A DNA stretch of 64,000 nt from JAAZPT01 sp034180455 (GTDB taxonomy: Bacteria > Bacillota > Clostridia > Christensenellales > Aristaeellaceae), in contig JAXFOG010000014.1 in the NCBI GenBank assembly GCA_034180455.1, forward strand, positions 1-64,000, in the 5' to 3' direction. Within the stretch, counting starts at the first letter, position 1, and every line of letters starts with the position of its first letter. The notes under the pieces were generated by a model that had not been told where the DNA came from, searched no databases, and was given only the letters and a program-made list of their open reading frames with translations. Both the position numbers and the translations under genes were made by a program. Shown here piece after piece: positions 43,770-50,806 of this stretch.

Positions 43770-46604
43770 TTAGCTCGCTTTCAAATATTCGCGAACAGTC
43801 GTTGGTGATTTACCTATGGCTTGAGCTATTTCTGACATGGTATAATCTCCACTATTGTACATTCTCTCCATCTTTCTTATCATTGCCGGTGTCACTTGTT
43901 TATATTGCTTTGGTGTAGCATATTTTCTAATTTTATCAGAATCTGAATATCGTAATATCTTCCAGAGCTTTGTTCCTGATATTGCTCCTTCTTGTATTGC
44001 CTTCCATTGCCCAGGAGTAATATCAATTGCATGTCTCTTTGCACCAACTTGCAATCTCGCATCGAGTAATGCACGATTAGAATATTTTTTTCTATCACCT
44101 TTTGGCCATGTTACACCTTCGTCCTCGTATTGCTTTTGCATAGCTCTTATTTTACTTGTAGCTATTGCCTGAGCTCTACGTTCAAGTGGTTTGTTCTTTG
44201 TTGCTAAAAATAACTCAGCATCAAGTTCTTTTACCTCTTTTTGATATTTAGCATTTGCGGCTGGTTTATATATCTTAGTGTTTGTAGATAAATATTCTTT
44301 GCGCGCATCATTGGCTAAAGCCTTTAATGAATTTGCATAATTTGCATATATGCGCTCGACTTCCGTTCCGGTTGAAAGAGTATGCGCGTCTTTTGTATCG
44401 CTCATTTGATTACTCTTGGTTGTTCTAACTTGTTCTTTCCCATTCTTGTCAATATATGTTTCACGTACTTGCTTATATTTTTTCTCGCCCGTCTCAGCAT
44501 CATATATCGGCGAACCCTTTTGCTTTAAAATACGAGTCTCGCTCTTTGCTCTTGAAATAAGTGTAGATACGCCACCATAACGAACATTACCGTTTTCATC
44601 AACATTTGCTTGATATAATTTCTTTAATTCTTTTATACCATTATCTTTTTCGCTTTGCCTATAATCAAGTTTATGCTTCTCTGCATCAATAACCGTCATG
44701 CTATGTTTTGTGGCTCTTGCTAATTCGTTTTCGCTCGCCCCTTTTATAGTCATGTCAGTAATAAGATTGGATATCATGCCCATTTCACGTTGTTTTTGTG
44801 CAGCGCTCATTGGCTTAAACTCTTTACCATTTGCAAAATAATGTTCTTTACCGTTTGAATCAACGGTTTTTTTAGAATATCCGTATTCCATTTTTGGATC
44901 AAAACCTTCAAGACCCTTTAAAGGAGGAGTACTCATTATTTTTACTCTACTGCTTTGAGAATTACATGGAATACACATTACTGTGTCGCCGTCAAAGTCT
45001 GCACCTGAAAGTCTTGCAGCGTTCTTTGCAGATATACCAACCATATCTTTCGGCGTCTTTGAAAATATACGCACGCCATCTGGATGATTATTGTTCACTG
45101 TTAATATTGGTATCTCAAACGTTCCGGCATGAGGATATCTTATAAGTGCTATTTTTTCGCCGTTTCTGTAGTTTGGAGCATATACTTCATTATCAGACAT
45201 TGTAGGTAATGGTAAAATAACCTGATACTTCTGTCTTGGCAAAGACGCCATATATAAATGAGAAGCAGTTTTATCACAGTCATCAGCAAATGATTCTAGC
45301 AATTTTTTCTTTACAACTGGATTCGTTATGGACTTTATTTCTTCAAGTTCAAGTCGTCTGTCATTAAGCGTAAGCTCTGCCTGCTTTTGAATAAGCTTTT
45401 TAGGCTGCTTTGAAAGAAATTGTGCTGATAATTTATCAGACCATTCGTTCCAATCGCCCTCTTCTCTTGTCTTATTTATAAGTCCGAGCTTTTCTTTTCC
45501 ATCTTTGTCAATATAATGGTATTGACCTCCATTCTCTTTTAAAAGTGAATTAAATGGATTGTTCGGGTCGTCGGTCTTTATTTTTTTTAATACATCTTCG
45601 CCTTTTGCTTTGTTCGTATTAAATACGACATCATACCCTTTTGGAATATCATCGCTATAAATTGCCATTCCTTTTAAATATTTTTTACCATCTACTAATA
45701 TGCGCACTTGTGCATAACTACTTGCTCCAAGATCAAGGTCGGGACAACCTCGCCTTAATTCTATTATGCCATCTTTTTCTATTCCCTTGTGACCATCTGG
45801 AGAAATATCATCTCCATAGCGAACCATAAGTCTACTGCTATCCATGGATTCTGGATATTCAAATGCTTTTTTCACAGATTCTTTTCCGTTTGCGTCAGTT
45901 TCAAATTTGTATTCGTTTATACTTTTTATGTTCTCAAAATTATAGACATCCTTATACGGTACATTTTTGTCTGCTAAAACATACATAACTGTTGTTTGAT
46001 CAGGATTTGTTACCTGATTCATTCTTGCTTTGTATAAATTATATCCCTCTTGCTGAAGTTCTTTTAAAGCATAATCTTTCTTAGTTGCAGATATGTTTAG
46101 ATCCAGCTCTACACCTTCTCCGACGTCTATCATCTTTTTTTCTTTTACCTGTTCTCGCAAAAAATCAACTGTTGTCTGTGCTTCTCTGGTCTTAGCTGCA
46201 ACGTTATCCTTTATCATATATGATAAAGATGAAGCAGGAACCCCAAGTTCCTTTGCGAGTTCAGATATAGTTTTCCCTTCAGAAAGTCCTTTTTTAGCGT
46301 AGGATATAGTTTCGTTCTTTCTTTCGTTTATTGCAAAGGAATATGCTTTTCTAAGCTCTCCAGAACTTTTATATCCTAAAGCTTTTGCAATCTCCGGATC
46401 TCTTAGACCGGAATTTCGCATACTCTTTACTCTTGTTTCTAAGTTGCCTAGACGCTGATGTGGATCTTCACCGCTCCCTAAGGGATATCGTCCAGAACCA
46501 ATTGGTGCCCCGTCCATCTTACTTCTGCCAATATGTTCAAGAGACGGTTCATCATAATCTGATACACCAAAATATGACTTTATATCATCTGATATGTACG
46601 ACAT
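43770..46604 (-). CDS. DFDGD-motif RNA polymerase-like protein with HTH segments
   Basis: 944 residues. Residues 536-540 are DFDGD in RLSGADFDGDTVMCIPC, the metal-binding signature of double-psi beta-barrel RNA polymerases (NADFDGD in beta-prime, DxDGD in YonO and QDE-1-like enzymes). Before it is VILPLPTMSDNEVYAPNYRN and IRYPHAGTFEIP, after it MISNLITDMTIKGAS and DAEKHKLDYRQ. Two helix-turn-helix-like segments lie at about 66-90 and 109-132, and a third at the C-terminus (YTMSEIAQAIGKSPTTV). The N-terminus has GSGRYPLGSGEDP, a motif seen in phage head-region proteins. It is flanked by terminators. Function as an RNA polymerase is an inference from the motif and context; the rest of the fold needs checking. 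Confidence 0.65.
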   Translation of the reverse strand: MSYISDDIKSYFGVSDYDEPSLEHIGRSKMDGAPIGSGRYPLGSGEDPHQRLGNLETRVKSMRNSGLRDPEIAKALGYKSSGELRKAYSFAINERKNETISYAKKGLSEGKTISELAKELGVPASSLSYMIKDNVAAKTREAQTTVDFLREQVKEKKMIDVGEGVELDLNISATKKDYALKELQQEGYNLYKARMNQVTNPDQTTVMYVLADKNVPYKDVYNFENIKSINEYKFETDANGKESVKKAFEYPESMDSSRLMVRYGDDISPDGHKGIEKDGIIELRRGCPDLDLGASSYAQVRILVDGKKYLKGMAIYSDDIPKGYDVVFNTNKAKGEDVLKKIKTDDPNNPFNSLLKENGGQYHYIDKDGKEKLGLINKTREEGDWNEWSDKLSAQFLSKQPKKLIQKQAELTLNDRRLELEEIKSITNPVVKKKLLESFADDCDKTASHLYMASLPRQKYQVILPLPTMSDNEVYAPNYRNGEKIALIRYPHAGTFEIPILTVNNNHPDGVRIFSKTPKDMVGISAKNAARLSGADFDGDTVMCIPCNSQSSRVKIMSTPPLKGLEGFDPKMEYGYSKKTVDSNGKEHYFANGKEFKPMSAAQKQREMGMISNLITDMTIKGASENELARATKHSMTVIDAEKHKLDYRQSEKDNGIKELKKLYQANVDENGNVRYGGVSTLISRAKSETRILKQKGSPIYDAETGEKKYKQVRETYIDKNGKEQVRTTKSNQMSDTKDAHTLSTGTEVERIYANYANSLKALANDARKEYLSTNTKIYKPAANAKYQKEVKELDAELFLATKNKPLERRAQAIATSKIRAMQKQYEDEGVTWPKGDRKKYSNRALLDARLQVGAKRHAIDITPGQWKAIQEGAISGTKLWKILRYSDSDKIRKYATPKQYKQVTPAMIRKMERMYNSGDYTMSEIAQAIGKSPTTVREYLKAS

Positions 46605-46632
46605 TCTATCACTCCAAAAATTTTTTTAAAAA

Positions 46633-46660
46633 AAAAATAACAGCCAAATCTGTTATTTTT
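46633..46660 (-). terminator. intrinsic terminator ahead of the DFDGD gene
   Basis: AAAAATAACAG (46633-46643) and CTGTTATTTTT (46650-46660) pair perfectly and are followed on the minus strand by a long T-run. It lies only about 30 bases before the DFDGD start, so that gene must be reached by read-through or antitermination. Confidence 0.75.
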
Positions 46661-46665
46661 ATAAA

Positions 46666-47100
46666 TTAATGTTGATTTTGACCAAAATTAACATCGCTAT
46701 CTGGCATATACGGACGCACACGAAATGCATCTTGTAACGCTGTTTTTCTACTATTTCCGACAGATCTTGATTTTCTATATCTTGGAGCTCCTATACCAAG
46801 TATTAAATCTTGTGCTATCAATTTTTTTGTTGATGTTTTTTTTACATATTTTTGTAAAGATGAATCTAATGCTTTTGATAAATTAAGTCTTCTCTCTTGC
46901 TTTTTTATCATACGAGAAGCTAGTTTTTTTTTAAATTTTGTTCCGGAAGTATCTTTTTTCATTTTTGATAAATTGCTTTCAAGTCTTTTGGTTTTCATAG
47001 AAGTATAATTGTAGTTTTTACCTTTCTTTTCAGCTCTTCTCATTCCCCATTTCATTCCAAGAACACCGTAATGCTTTAACTCGCTATTATTTATTTCCAT
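46666..47100 (-). CDS. small basic LGMKWG-motif protein
   Basis: 144 residues, strongly basic (Lys/Arg-rich throughout). The N-terminus SELKHYGVLGMKWGMRRAEK is the LGMKWG motif shared with the protein at 38,896-39,243 and the mini-gene at 41,054-41,131. Helical body with KKTSTKKLIAQDL and a C-terminus DSDVNFGQNQH. It lies directly upstream of the DFDGD gene. A capsid-internal or DNA-associated role is possible; unknown. Confidence 0.7.
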   Translation of the reverse strand: MEINNSELKHYGVLGMKWGMRRAEKKGKNYNYTSMKTKRLESNLSKMKKDTSGTKFKKKLASRMIKKQERRLNLSKALDSSLQKYVKKTSTKKLIAQDLILGIGAPRYRKSRSVGNSRKTALQDAFRVRPYMPDSDVNFGQNQH

Positions 47101-47103
47101 ACA

Positions 47104-47658
47104 TTACATTTCTCCTTTTATCTTTTCTATTAATACGTCAAATCTTTTTATCTTTTTTATTATTTCATTAATGTCTTTGTAATCTGGCGAAAAATATACC
47201 ACTTCATCATTCTGATATATTCGAAGTTCCATTGTTATCTTGCTTGGATCGATTTTATACTCCAAACAAAATAAAGCAGCATACACCATTAGTTGCTCCA
47301 TTTTAGCCGGAATTTTTCCAGTTTTTAAATCATGTATTCTTAGCAATTTTCCATCAAAGGATATGGAATCAGCTGTTCCATAGCAATTATCAGAATAATA
47401 TAGCGATTGTTCTGTTTGCATTCTGTAACCTATCGCATCATTGACATAAGAATTTAAGGTTTTAGCAGATCTTGGTAATTTCTGCCTTAAATTTATACAT
47501 CTTGCTGCAAAATCATGAAGTTCAGTTCCTCTTTCTGCAGCCATGAATGAATTATATGCTTCAACCAATCGCTCATCATCGTAATTTATCCAATGATACT
47601 TGCTAGCGCTCAAAAATGCATGCGAGCCTTCAATTTCTGAATGTCTGTTCCAATTCAT
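47104..47658 (-). CDS. PD-(D/E)XK nuclease, RecB/Cas4-like
   Basis: About 184 residues: WNRHSEIEGSHAFLSASKYHW, ERGTELHDFAARCI (a His-containing motif), YGTADSISFDGKLLRIHDLKTG and QLMVYAALFCLEY. The order G-x-x-D, I-x-D-x-K, Q-x-x-x-Y is the RecB-family nuclease core (Asp, Asp-x-Lys, Gln-Tyr). The four-cysteine cluster of Cas4 is not seen. The ATG at 47658 follows AAGGAG and overlaps the upstream VRR-NUC gene by 29 bases. It probably acts in phage DNA processing or recombination. Confidence 0.82.
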   Translation of the reverse strand: MNWNRHSEIEGSHAFLSASKYHWINYDDERLVEAYNSFMAAERGTELHDFAARCINLRQKLPRSAKTLNSYVNDAIGYRMQTEQSLYYSDNCYGTADSISFDGKLLRIHDLKTGKIPAKMEQLMVYAALFCLEYKIDPSKITMELRIYQNDEVVYFSPDYKDINEIIKKIKRFDVLIEKIKGEM

Positions 47659-47926
47659 CAAAAATTTTCTCCTTGTTTTCTGGATATATGAAGCTTGCAT
47701 AACTCATATCGTTCATCTTTTCAACATAGCGCTTTTGATTAGGCTGAATATGAGCATTCTTATGACGCTTACATTCTAGCGCCGCCCACCTATCTTTATA
47801 CAAAATAAGCAGATCTGGTATTCCTTGCTTCACTCTAGCGTCCATCTTCATCACTATGCTTTCAGGAAATTTTAATTTTATCGTATTTACAATATCTCTC
47901 TGAAAATTTTTCTCAAGTTTCTTCAT
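47630..47926 (-). CDS. VRR-NUC domain nuclease
   Basis: 98 residues: EKNFQRDIVNTIKLKFPES, KQGIPDLLILYKDRWAALECKRHKNA and QPNQKRYVEKM. GxPDhhh with ExK is the VRR-NUC core. Stand-alone phage VRR-NUC proteins are Holliday-junction-type or structure-specific nucleases. It follows a terminator and overlaps the RecB-like nuclease gene, so the two are probably translated together. Confidence 0.9.
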   Translation of the reverse strand: MKKLEKNFQRDIVNTIKLKFPESIVMKMDARVKQGIPDLLILYKDRWAALECKRHKNAHIQPNQKRYVEKMNDMSYASFIYPENKEKIFDELEQTFRN

Positions 47927-47944
47927 ACTATCCAGCCTTTCTAA

Positions 47945-47987
47945 AAAAATAAGATGGACTGTGCTGAATGCCGCAACAACACAGTCC
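47945..47987 (-). terminator. intrinsic terminator of the candidate ncRNA
   Basis: GGACTGTG (47956-47963) pairs with CACAGTCC (47980-47987), followed on the minus strand by ATCTTATTTTTTT. It ends the short transcript that would start at the motif 48104-48133. Confidence 0.8.
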
Positions 47988-48104
47988 TGTGCTAAAGTTT
48001 TAATATATGCCTATAAATAATTAGGAGGTTTTATGAAAAATGGAACTGCTTGTTTTCACTTTAGCACAAAATAAAGAGAAATGGCCTATTATCCCTCTCT
48101 CTTC
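47945..48104 (-). ncRNA. candidate phage small RNA, about 150 bases
   Basis: A noncoding unit starting at the conserved promoter-like motif (48104-48133) and ending at the terminator 47945-47987. It contains the inverted repeat CTTTAGCAC / GTGCTAAAG (48059-48067 and 47989-47997) spanning about 79 bases. No minus-strand frame with a ribosome-binding site lies in it; the next gene starts after the terminator. Alternatively it is an attenuated leader of the nuclease genes. Confidence 0.45.
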
Positions 48105-48133
48105 ATAAAATAGCTTGTTTATTTCGTTGTAGC
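48104..48133 (-). promoter_or_regulatory. conserved motif, copy 1 (of 7)
   Basis: On the minus strand AACGAAATAAACA then AGCTATTTTATG; compare the consensus AACGAAATAAACAG-n-CTATATTATG. It lies upstream of the candidate small RNA. See the finding on the seven copies. Confidence 0.6.
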
Positions 48134-48150
48134 TTCTTTACAAAAGAAAA

Positions 48151-48179
48151 AATAGACAGGTTGATTAATTCCTGTCTAT
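48151..48179 (-). terminator. terminator overlapping the end of the 117-residue gene
   Basis: ATAGACAGG (48152-48160) and CCTGTCTAT (48171-48179) pair perfectly; TTTTTTCTTTT follows on the minus strand. The stop codon of the 48165-48518 gene is in the loop. Confidence 0.85.
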
Positions 48180-48518
48180 CAGCAGATCCGTAAATATCTC
48201 TGCTGGTATGTCAATTATCTTTCTGTCTATTTCTGTCAATATCTCGATAAATAAATTTTTCTTTTCTTGTGTTACTCTTTTCATTACAAGCTTTTTTGTT
48301 TTTGGTTCATAAATTATACTTCCAAAATCACTAATGCCTATTATGCACTGTATAGGAAAATCTTCTACAATGTTCTGTATGTCATTCATGCTTACAGTTC
48401 CTTTAATTCCATACCATTCAAATTCGATAGTTTTCATATAGTTGTCCATGTATAGTCTTTTAACTTTTATTGGTCCGTATAATCCTATTCCTTCAACTTT
48501 AAAATTTGTGTAATTCAT
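48165..48518 (-). CDS. unknown phage protein, paralogue A
   Basis: 117 residues, beta-rich. Its C-terminal half resembles the next gene upstream (48573-48914): GSIIYEPKTKKLVM / GSLIYDTDKNLIIC, then EKKNLFIEIL-x-EID / EKSNFIKALNDID and DIPAEIF / SIPMKIL. It is a single-gene unit: motif copy 2 lies 29 bases upstream and a terminator overlaps its end. Function unknown. Confidence 0.65.
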   Translation of the reverse strand: MNYTNFKVEGIGLYGPIKVKRLYMDNYMKTIEFEWYGIKGTVSMNDIQNIVEDFPIQCIIGISDFGSIIYEPKTKKLVMKRVTQEKKNLFIEILTEIDRKIIDIPAEIFTDLLIDRN

Positions 48519-48547
48519 AATAAACCTCCATAAAAATTTTAATATCT

Positions 48548-48574
48548 CATAATAGAGGCTGTTTATTTCGTTTT
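48548..48574 (-). promoter_or_regulatory. conserved motif, copy 2
   Basis: Minus strand AACGAAATAAACAG then CCTCTATTATG, ending 29 bases before the ATG at 48518; a GGAGG-type site lies in between. Confidence 0.65.
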
Positions 48575-48914
48575 ATTTAAGAGTAACGTCTCGCAAGATC
48601 TTCATTGGTATGGAAAATATAGCAATGTCTATGTCGTTCAGTGCCTTTATAAAATTACTTTTTTCTCCATCTGCAATTCCATAACAAATTATTAAATTTT
48701 TATCAGTGTCATAAATAAGACTTCCAACATTATCTATTACTATAGCTACTAAATTTCCAAACCAAGGACTATTAGCTTTGTATTTGGAAACAAAACTGTT
48801 GTTTCCATAGTATTCAAACCTTAATACTTTTTCTTTATCATTTATAGAAAAACTCTTTATGTAAAATCGACCGTGAGAACGTTTCTCTACAATTTTAAAT
48901 TTGTTAACTTTCAT
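48573..48914 (-). CDS. unknown phage protein, paralogue B
   Basis: 113 residues, paralogous to the protein at 48165-48518 (see there for shared motifs). AAGGAG lies before the ATG. Its upstream region has no copy of the 7-fold motif; instead it is the repeat array 48939-49243, two elements of which sit within 50 bases of the start. So its control is probably different from that of its paralogue. Confidence 0.6.
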   Translation of the reverse strand: MKVNKFKIVEKRSHGRFYIKSFSINDKEKVLRFEYYGNNSFVSKYKANSPWFGNLVAIVIDNVGSLIYDTDKNLIICYGIADGEKSNFIKALNDIDIAIFSIPMKILRDVTLK

Positions 48915-48938
48915 TCATTACTCCTTGAAAATATACCT

Positions 48939-49243
48939 TGTGGACAGATGCCCACTTTTTTTCTTATACTATATATATTTATTACTTTTTATTATCACAA
49001 TTAGTATTAAATAAAAGTGGGCAAGTGGGCATTTAACTCGATCGCTTTCAGAAAAATGGCTAATTTTGTGGCTTTTCGGCATCTAAATAGTGTAAAATCT
49101 CTGCCCACTTTCTAAAATAAAACTGGGCTTTTGCCCACTTTTTCTGTCCACTTTTTAGTATTTGCAATACTTTTGTAACATTTTTTATTGAAGTTTTTGT
49201 AAAAAAGTGGTCTCTGCCCACTTTTGAAAATAAAAGTGTCCAC
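48939..49243. repeat. array of AAAAGTGGGCA-type repeats (origin or operator)
   Basis: About 8-10 copies of a short element, AAAAGTGGGCA or its complement TGCCCACTTTT, with GTGGACA / TGTCCAC variants. Clear copies: 48949-48959, 49013-49023, 49023-49031, 49102-49111, 49131-49141, 49215-49225; variants: 48939-48946, 49145-49156, 49232-49243. Both orientations occur. The only long frame here (75 residues, on the minus strand) is an artefact of the repeats. The array lies between a terminator and the next gene, next to the replication module. Confidence 0.7.
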
Positions 49244-49246
49244 CAA

Positions 49247-49284
49247 AAAAGTAAGATGGAATCTAAACACTCCATCTTACTTTT
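49247..49284 (-). terminator. strong intrinsic terminator
   Basis: AAAAGTAAGATGGA (49247-49260) and TCCATCTTACTTTT (49271-49284): a perfect 14-bp inverted repeat with T-run. It ends the transcript of the 49277-49555 gene before the repeat array. Confidence 0.9.
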
Positions 49285-49555
49285 CATAAATATTTTCCAT
49301 AATTTTACTTAAAATCTTAAACATCTTTGGAACATTTTCCAAATCATTAGTGTCAAAAACTGAATAAGATCTCTTGTTTCCAAGTGCTATCTTTATGCTT
49401 AACTTTTTATTTTTATTAAGTTCTTCTTTATAGATTACTATCTGCATCTTTTCTCCATTATATATAGAATCTATTGCTAAAGAATCTTTCGTAGTTTCAA
49501 TATTTTTAACTACTCCAAACTGTAGTTCGTCTATACTTGAAATATCCATCGCCAT
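49277..49555 (-). CDS. unknown phage protein
   Basis: 92 residues, beta-rich N-terminal part (ELQFGVVKNIETTKDSLAID, MQIVIYKEEL) and a helical end. No family recognised. It follows the paired coiled-coil genes and ends in the strong terminator before the repeat array. Confidence 0.6.
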   Translation of the reverse strand: MAMDISSIDELQFGVVKNIETTKDSLAIDSIYNGEKMQIVIYKEELNKNKKLSIKIALGNKRSYSVFDTNDLENVPKMFKILSKIMENIYEK

Positions 49556-49570
49556 CTCCCAAAAGCCGTC

Positions 49571-49843
49571 TTATGCAGTTGTACATAAGGACTTTTCTTT
49601 CTTTTGCTTTCTTTCTCTTACCTTTAGTATTTTTTTATACTTTAATTTAGCTTTGTTTGTTAACACTTCCAAAAATTTTTCTCCAGGATACTCCGTTGGA
49701 TTTATTAAATCAAAATAGTCGCTTTTAAAAAATATCTCTATCTCATTTAAGTTTTTGTCTATAAGATCTTTCTTTCGCTTCAATTCCTCATATCTATTAC
49801 ACGCGGTATCTTCAATAATAGAAAATATATAATCATCGCCCAT
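49571..49843 (-). CDS. coiled-coil phage protein, paralogue of next gene
   Basis: 90 residues. Pattern YEELKRKKDLIDKNLNEIEIFFKS aligns with YYELLLKKYKIESELEKIEAFFKS in the gene at 49893-50135, followed in both by a GE-x-F/L segment. The C-terminus is very basic. Function unknown. It lies beyond the terminator of its paralogue, so some read-through or a separate promoter is needed. Confidence 0.6.
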   Translation of the reverse strand: MGDDYIFSIIEDTACNRYEELKRKKDLIDKNLNEIEIFFKSDYFDLINPTEYPGEKFLEVLTNKAKLKYKKILKVRERKQKKEKSLCTTA

Positions 49844-49871
49844 ACTTAATCTTCCTCCTTTATAAATAAAG

Positions 49872-49903
49872 TCTAAAAATTAAGAGGAGTTGTTACTCCT
49901 CTT
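49872..49903 (-). terminator. terminator overlapping the end of the 80-residue gene
   Basis: AAGAGGAGT (49882-49890) and ACTCCTCTT (49895-49903) with AATTTTTAG after it on the minus strand; it contains the stop codon of the 49893-50135 gene. Confidence 0.8.
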
Positions 49904-50135
49904 TTTTACTTTCTTTTTGTACCATAACGTTTATTATGTTCATAAGATTCTCACCATTGCAATTTAATGCGCAGTTAACATTCATCTCTTCAAAGTCATT
50001 ACTCTTAAAAAAAGCCTCAATCTTTTCTAATTCGCTTTCTATCTTGTACTTTTTCAAAAGTAATTCATAATAATCCTTTGTTGCCTGCTCAATTATTGCT
50101 GCCTGTAGTGTTCTTACATTCCTCTTAATATCCAT
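49893..50135 (-). CDS. coiled-coil phage protein, motif-controlled
   Basis: 80 residues, helical, with the shared segment YELLLKKYKIESELEKIEAFF and two Cys (NCALNCNGENL). Motif copy 3 lies 24 bases upstream, an AGGAGG site is present, and a terminator overlaps the end: a one-gene unit. It is a paralogue of 49571-49843. Function unknown. Confidence 0.62.
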   Translation of the reverse strand: MDIKRNVRTLQAAIIEQATKDYYELLLKKYKIESELEKIEAFFKSNDFEEMNVNCALNCNGENLMNIINVMVQKESKKEE

Positions 50136-50159
50136 TATGTAAACCTCCTAAAGTATTTT

Positions 50160-50186
50160 CATAATATGGGTTGTTTATTTCGTTAA
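50160..50186 (-). promoter_or_regulatory. conserved motif, copy 3
   Basis: Minus strand AACGAAATAAACAA then CCCATATTATG, 24 bases before the ATG at 50135. Confidence 0.65.
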
Positions 50187-50191
50187 AACGG

Positions 50192-50329
50192 CTATTTTTC
50201 AAGCATATCCAAGTAGTCATTATATGCTTCGTTCCAGCTATCATAGTTCCCACAAAATATTCCATCCACATAAAGTTGAAAATATCCCTTTGGGTGTTGC
50301 ACTATCTCATATCGCATTTCGTACATCAT
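50192..50329 (-). CDS. small phage protein (45 residues)
   Basis: Below usual length cut-offs. From ATG 50329, reads MMYEMRYEIVQHPKGYFQLY and continues with VDGIFCGNYDSWNEAYND to TAG at 50192. The YxVxxNGxxxGxxDSxxEA pattern is typical of small phage proteins near replication genes. Its start overlaps the stop of the upstream gene in ATGA fashion. Confidence 0.65.
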   Translation of the reverse strand: MMYEMRYEIVQHPKGYFQLYVDGIFCGNYDSWNEAYNDYLDMLEK

Positions 50330-50586
50330 CTTTTATCCTTTTTTAATTTATTAAATAATTGCTCTACCATTTCCAAGCTTTTCTCAAATTCGTCTACATT
50401 CTTTTGAATTGCTTCATCTTTTTTCTTTGCATTTTCTTCTAAAGTTTTTGCAAGCGCCTTTGCCAAAAAACCATAGTATTGTAGCTTTAATTCAAAATAT
50501 CTTCTCAGCACAACCTCGACAAGCAATATTGCACTCATTATTGCTGCTAAAAAATACAAGATTGTTGAAATTATGTTAGTTATCAT
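50326..50586 (-). CDS. membrane-anchored coiled-coil phage protein
   Basis: 86 residues: an N-terminal membrane helix (MITNIISTILYFLAAIMSAI) and a Lys/Glu-rich coiled coil to the end. ATG 50586 follows GGAAG; the frame open upstream overlaps the previous gene. Unknown function; similar single-span coiled-coil proteins recur on the right of the prophage. Confidence 0.62.
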   Translation of the reverse strand: MITNIISTILYFLAAIMSAILLVEVVLRRYFELKLQYYGFLAKALAKTLEENAKKKDEAIQKNVDEFEKSLEMVEQLFNKLKKDKR

Positions 50587-50806
50587 CGTTCTTCCTTTCT
50601 GGAATATCCGTAAGTAAGTCGTATATAAACTGTGCATCGTCTCCTTCAAAAGCATTGACTATGTCTATGTATTCACCATCGGCTTTTCGTCCAACTATTA
50701 ATATCTTGTTATCTTCACCATGCGTAAGATCGTATCCGACCATTAAAATATCAGTTGGAAGCACATTACTGTTTTTCAATCTACCACCTCGCAAATTTTC
50801 TTTCAT
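50576..50806 (-). CDS. unknown phage protein (76 residues)
   Basis: 76 residues with SNVLPTDILMVGYDLTHGED and KILIVGRKADGEYIDIVNAF, a beta-alpha pattern common in small phage replication-region proteins. It overlaps the helicase gene on one side and the membrane coiled-coil gene on the other, so all are in one transcript. Confidence 0.62.
   Translation of the reverse strand: MKENLRGGRLKNSNVLPTDILMVGYDLTHGEDNKILIVGRKADGEYIDIVNAFEGDDAQFIYDLLTDIPERKNDDN

Noticed and set aside
47104..47658. Cas4
   Set aside because: The RecB-like core is present but the Fe-S cysteine cluster typical of Cas4 is not.
48034..48072. 12-codon plus-strand frame behind a perfect AGGAGG
   Set aside because: It is antisense to the whole phage, very short and inside the candidate small RNA; the AGGAGG is probably chance or part of the RNA structure. 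Worth keeping in mind as a possible tiny peptide.
48939..49243. CRISPR array
   Set aside because: Repeats are about 11 bases, in both orientations and irregularly spaced; no spacers of constant length and no cas genes. The RecB-like nuclease nearby is not evidence for CRISPR.
49060..49287. 75-residue minus-strand frame over the repeat array
   Set aside because: The frame is made of the AAAAGTGGGCA repeats and the terminator; Trp/Lys-rich low-complexity product, no ribosome-binding site.
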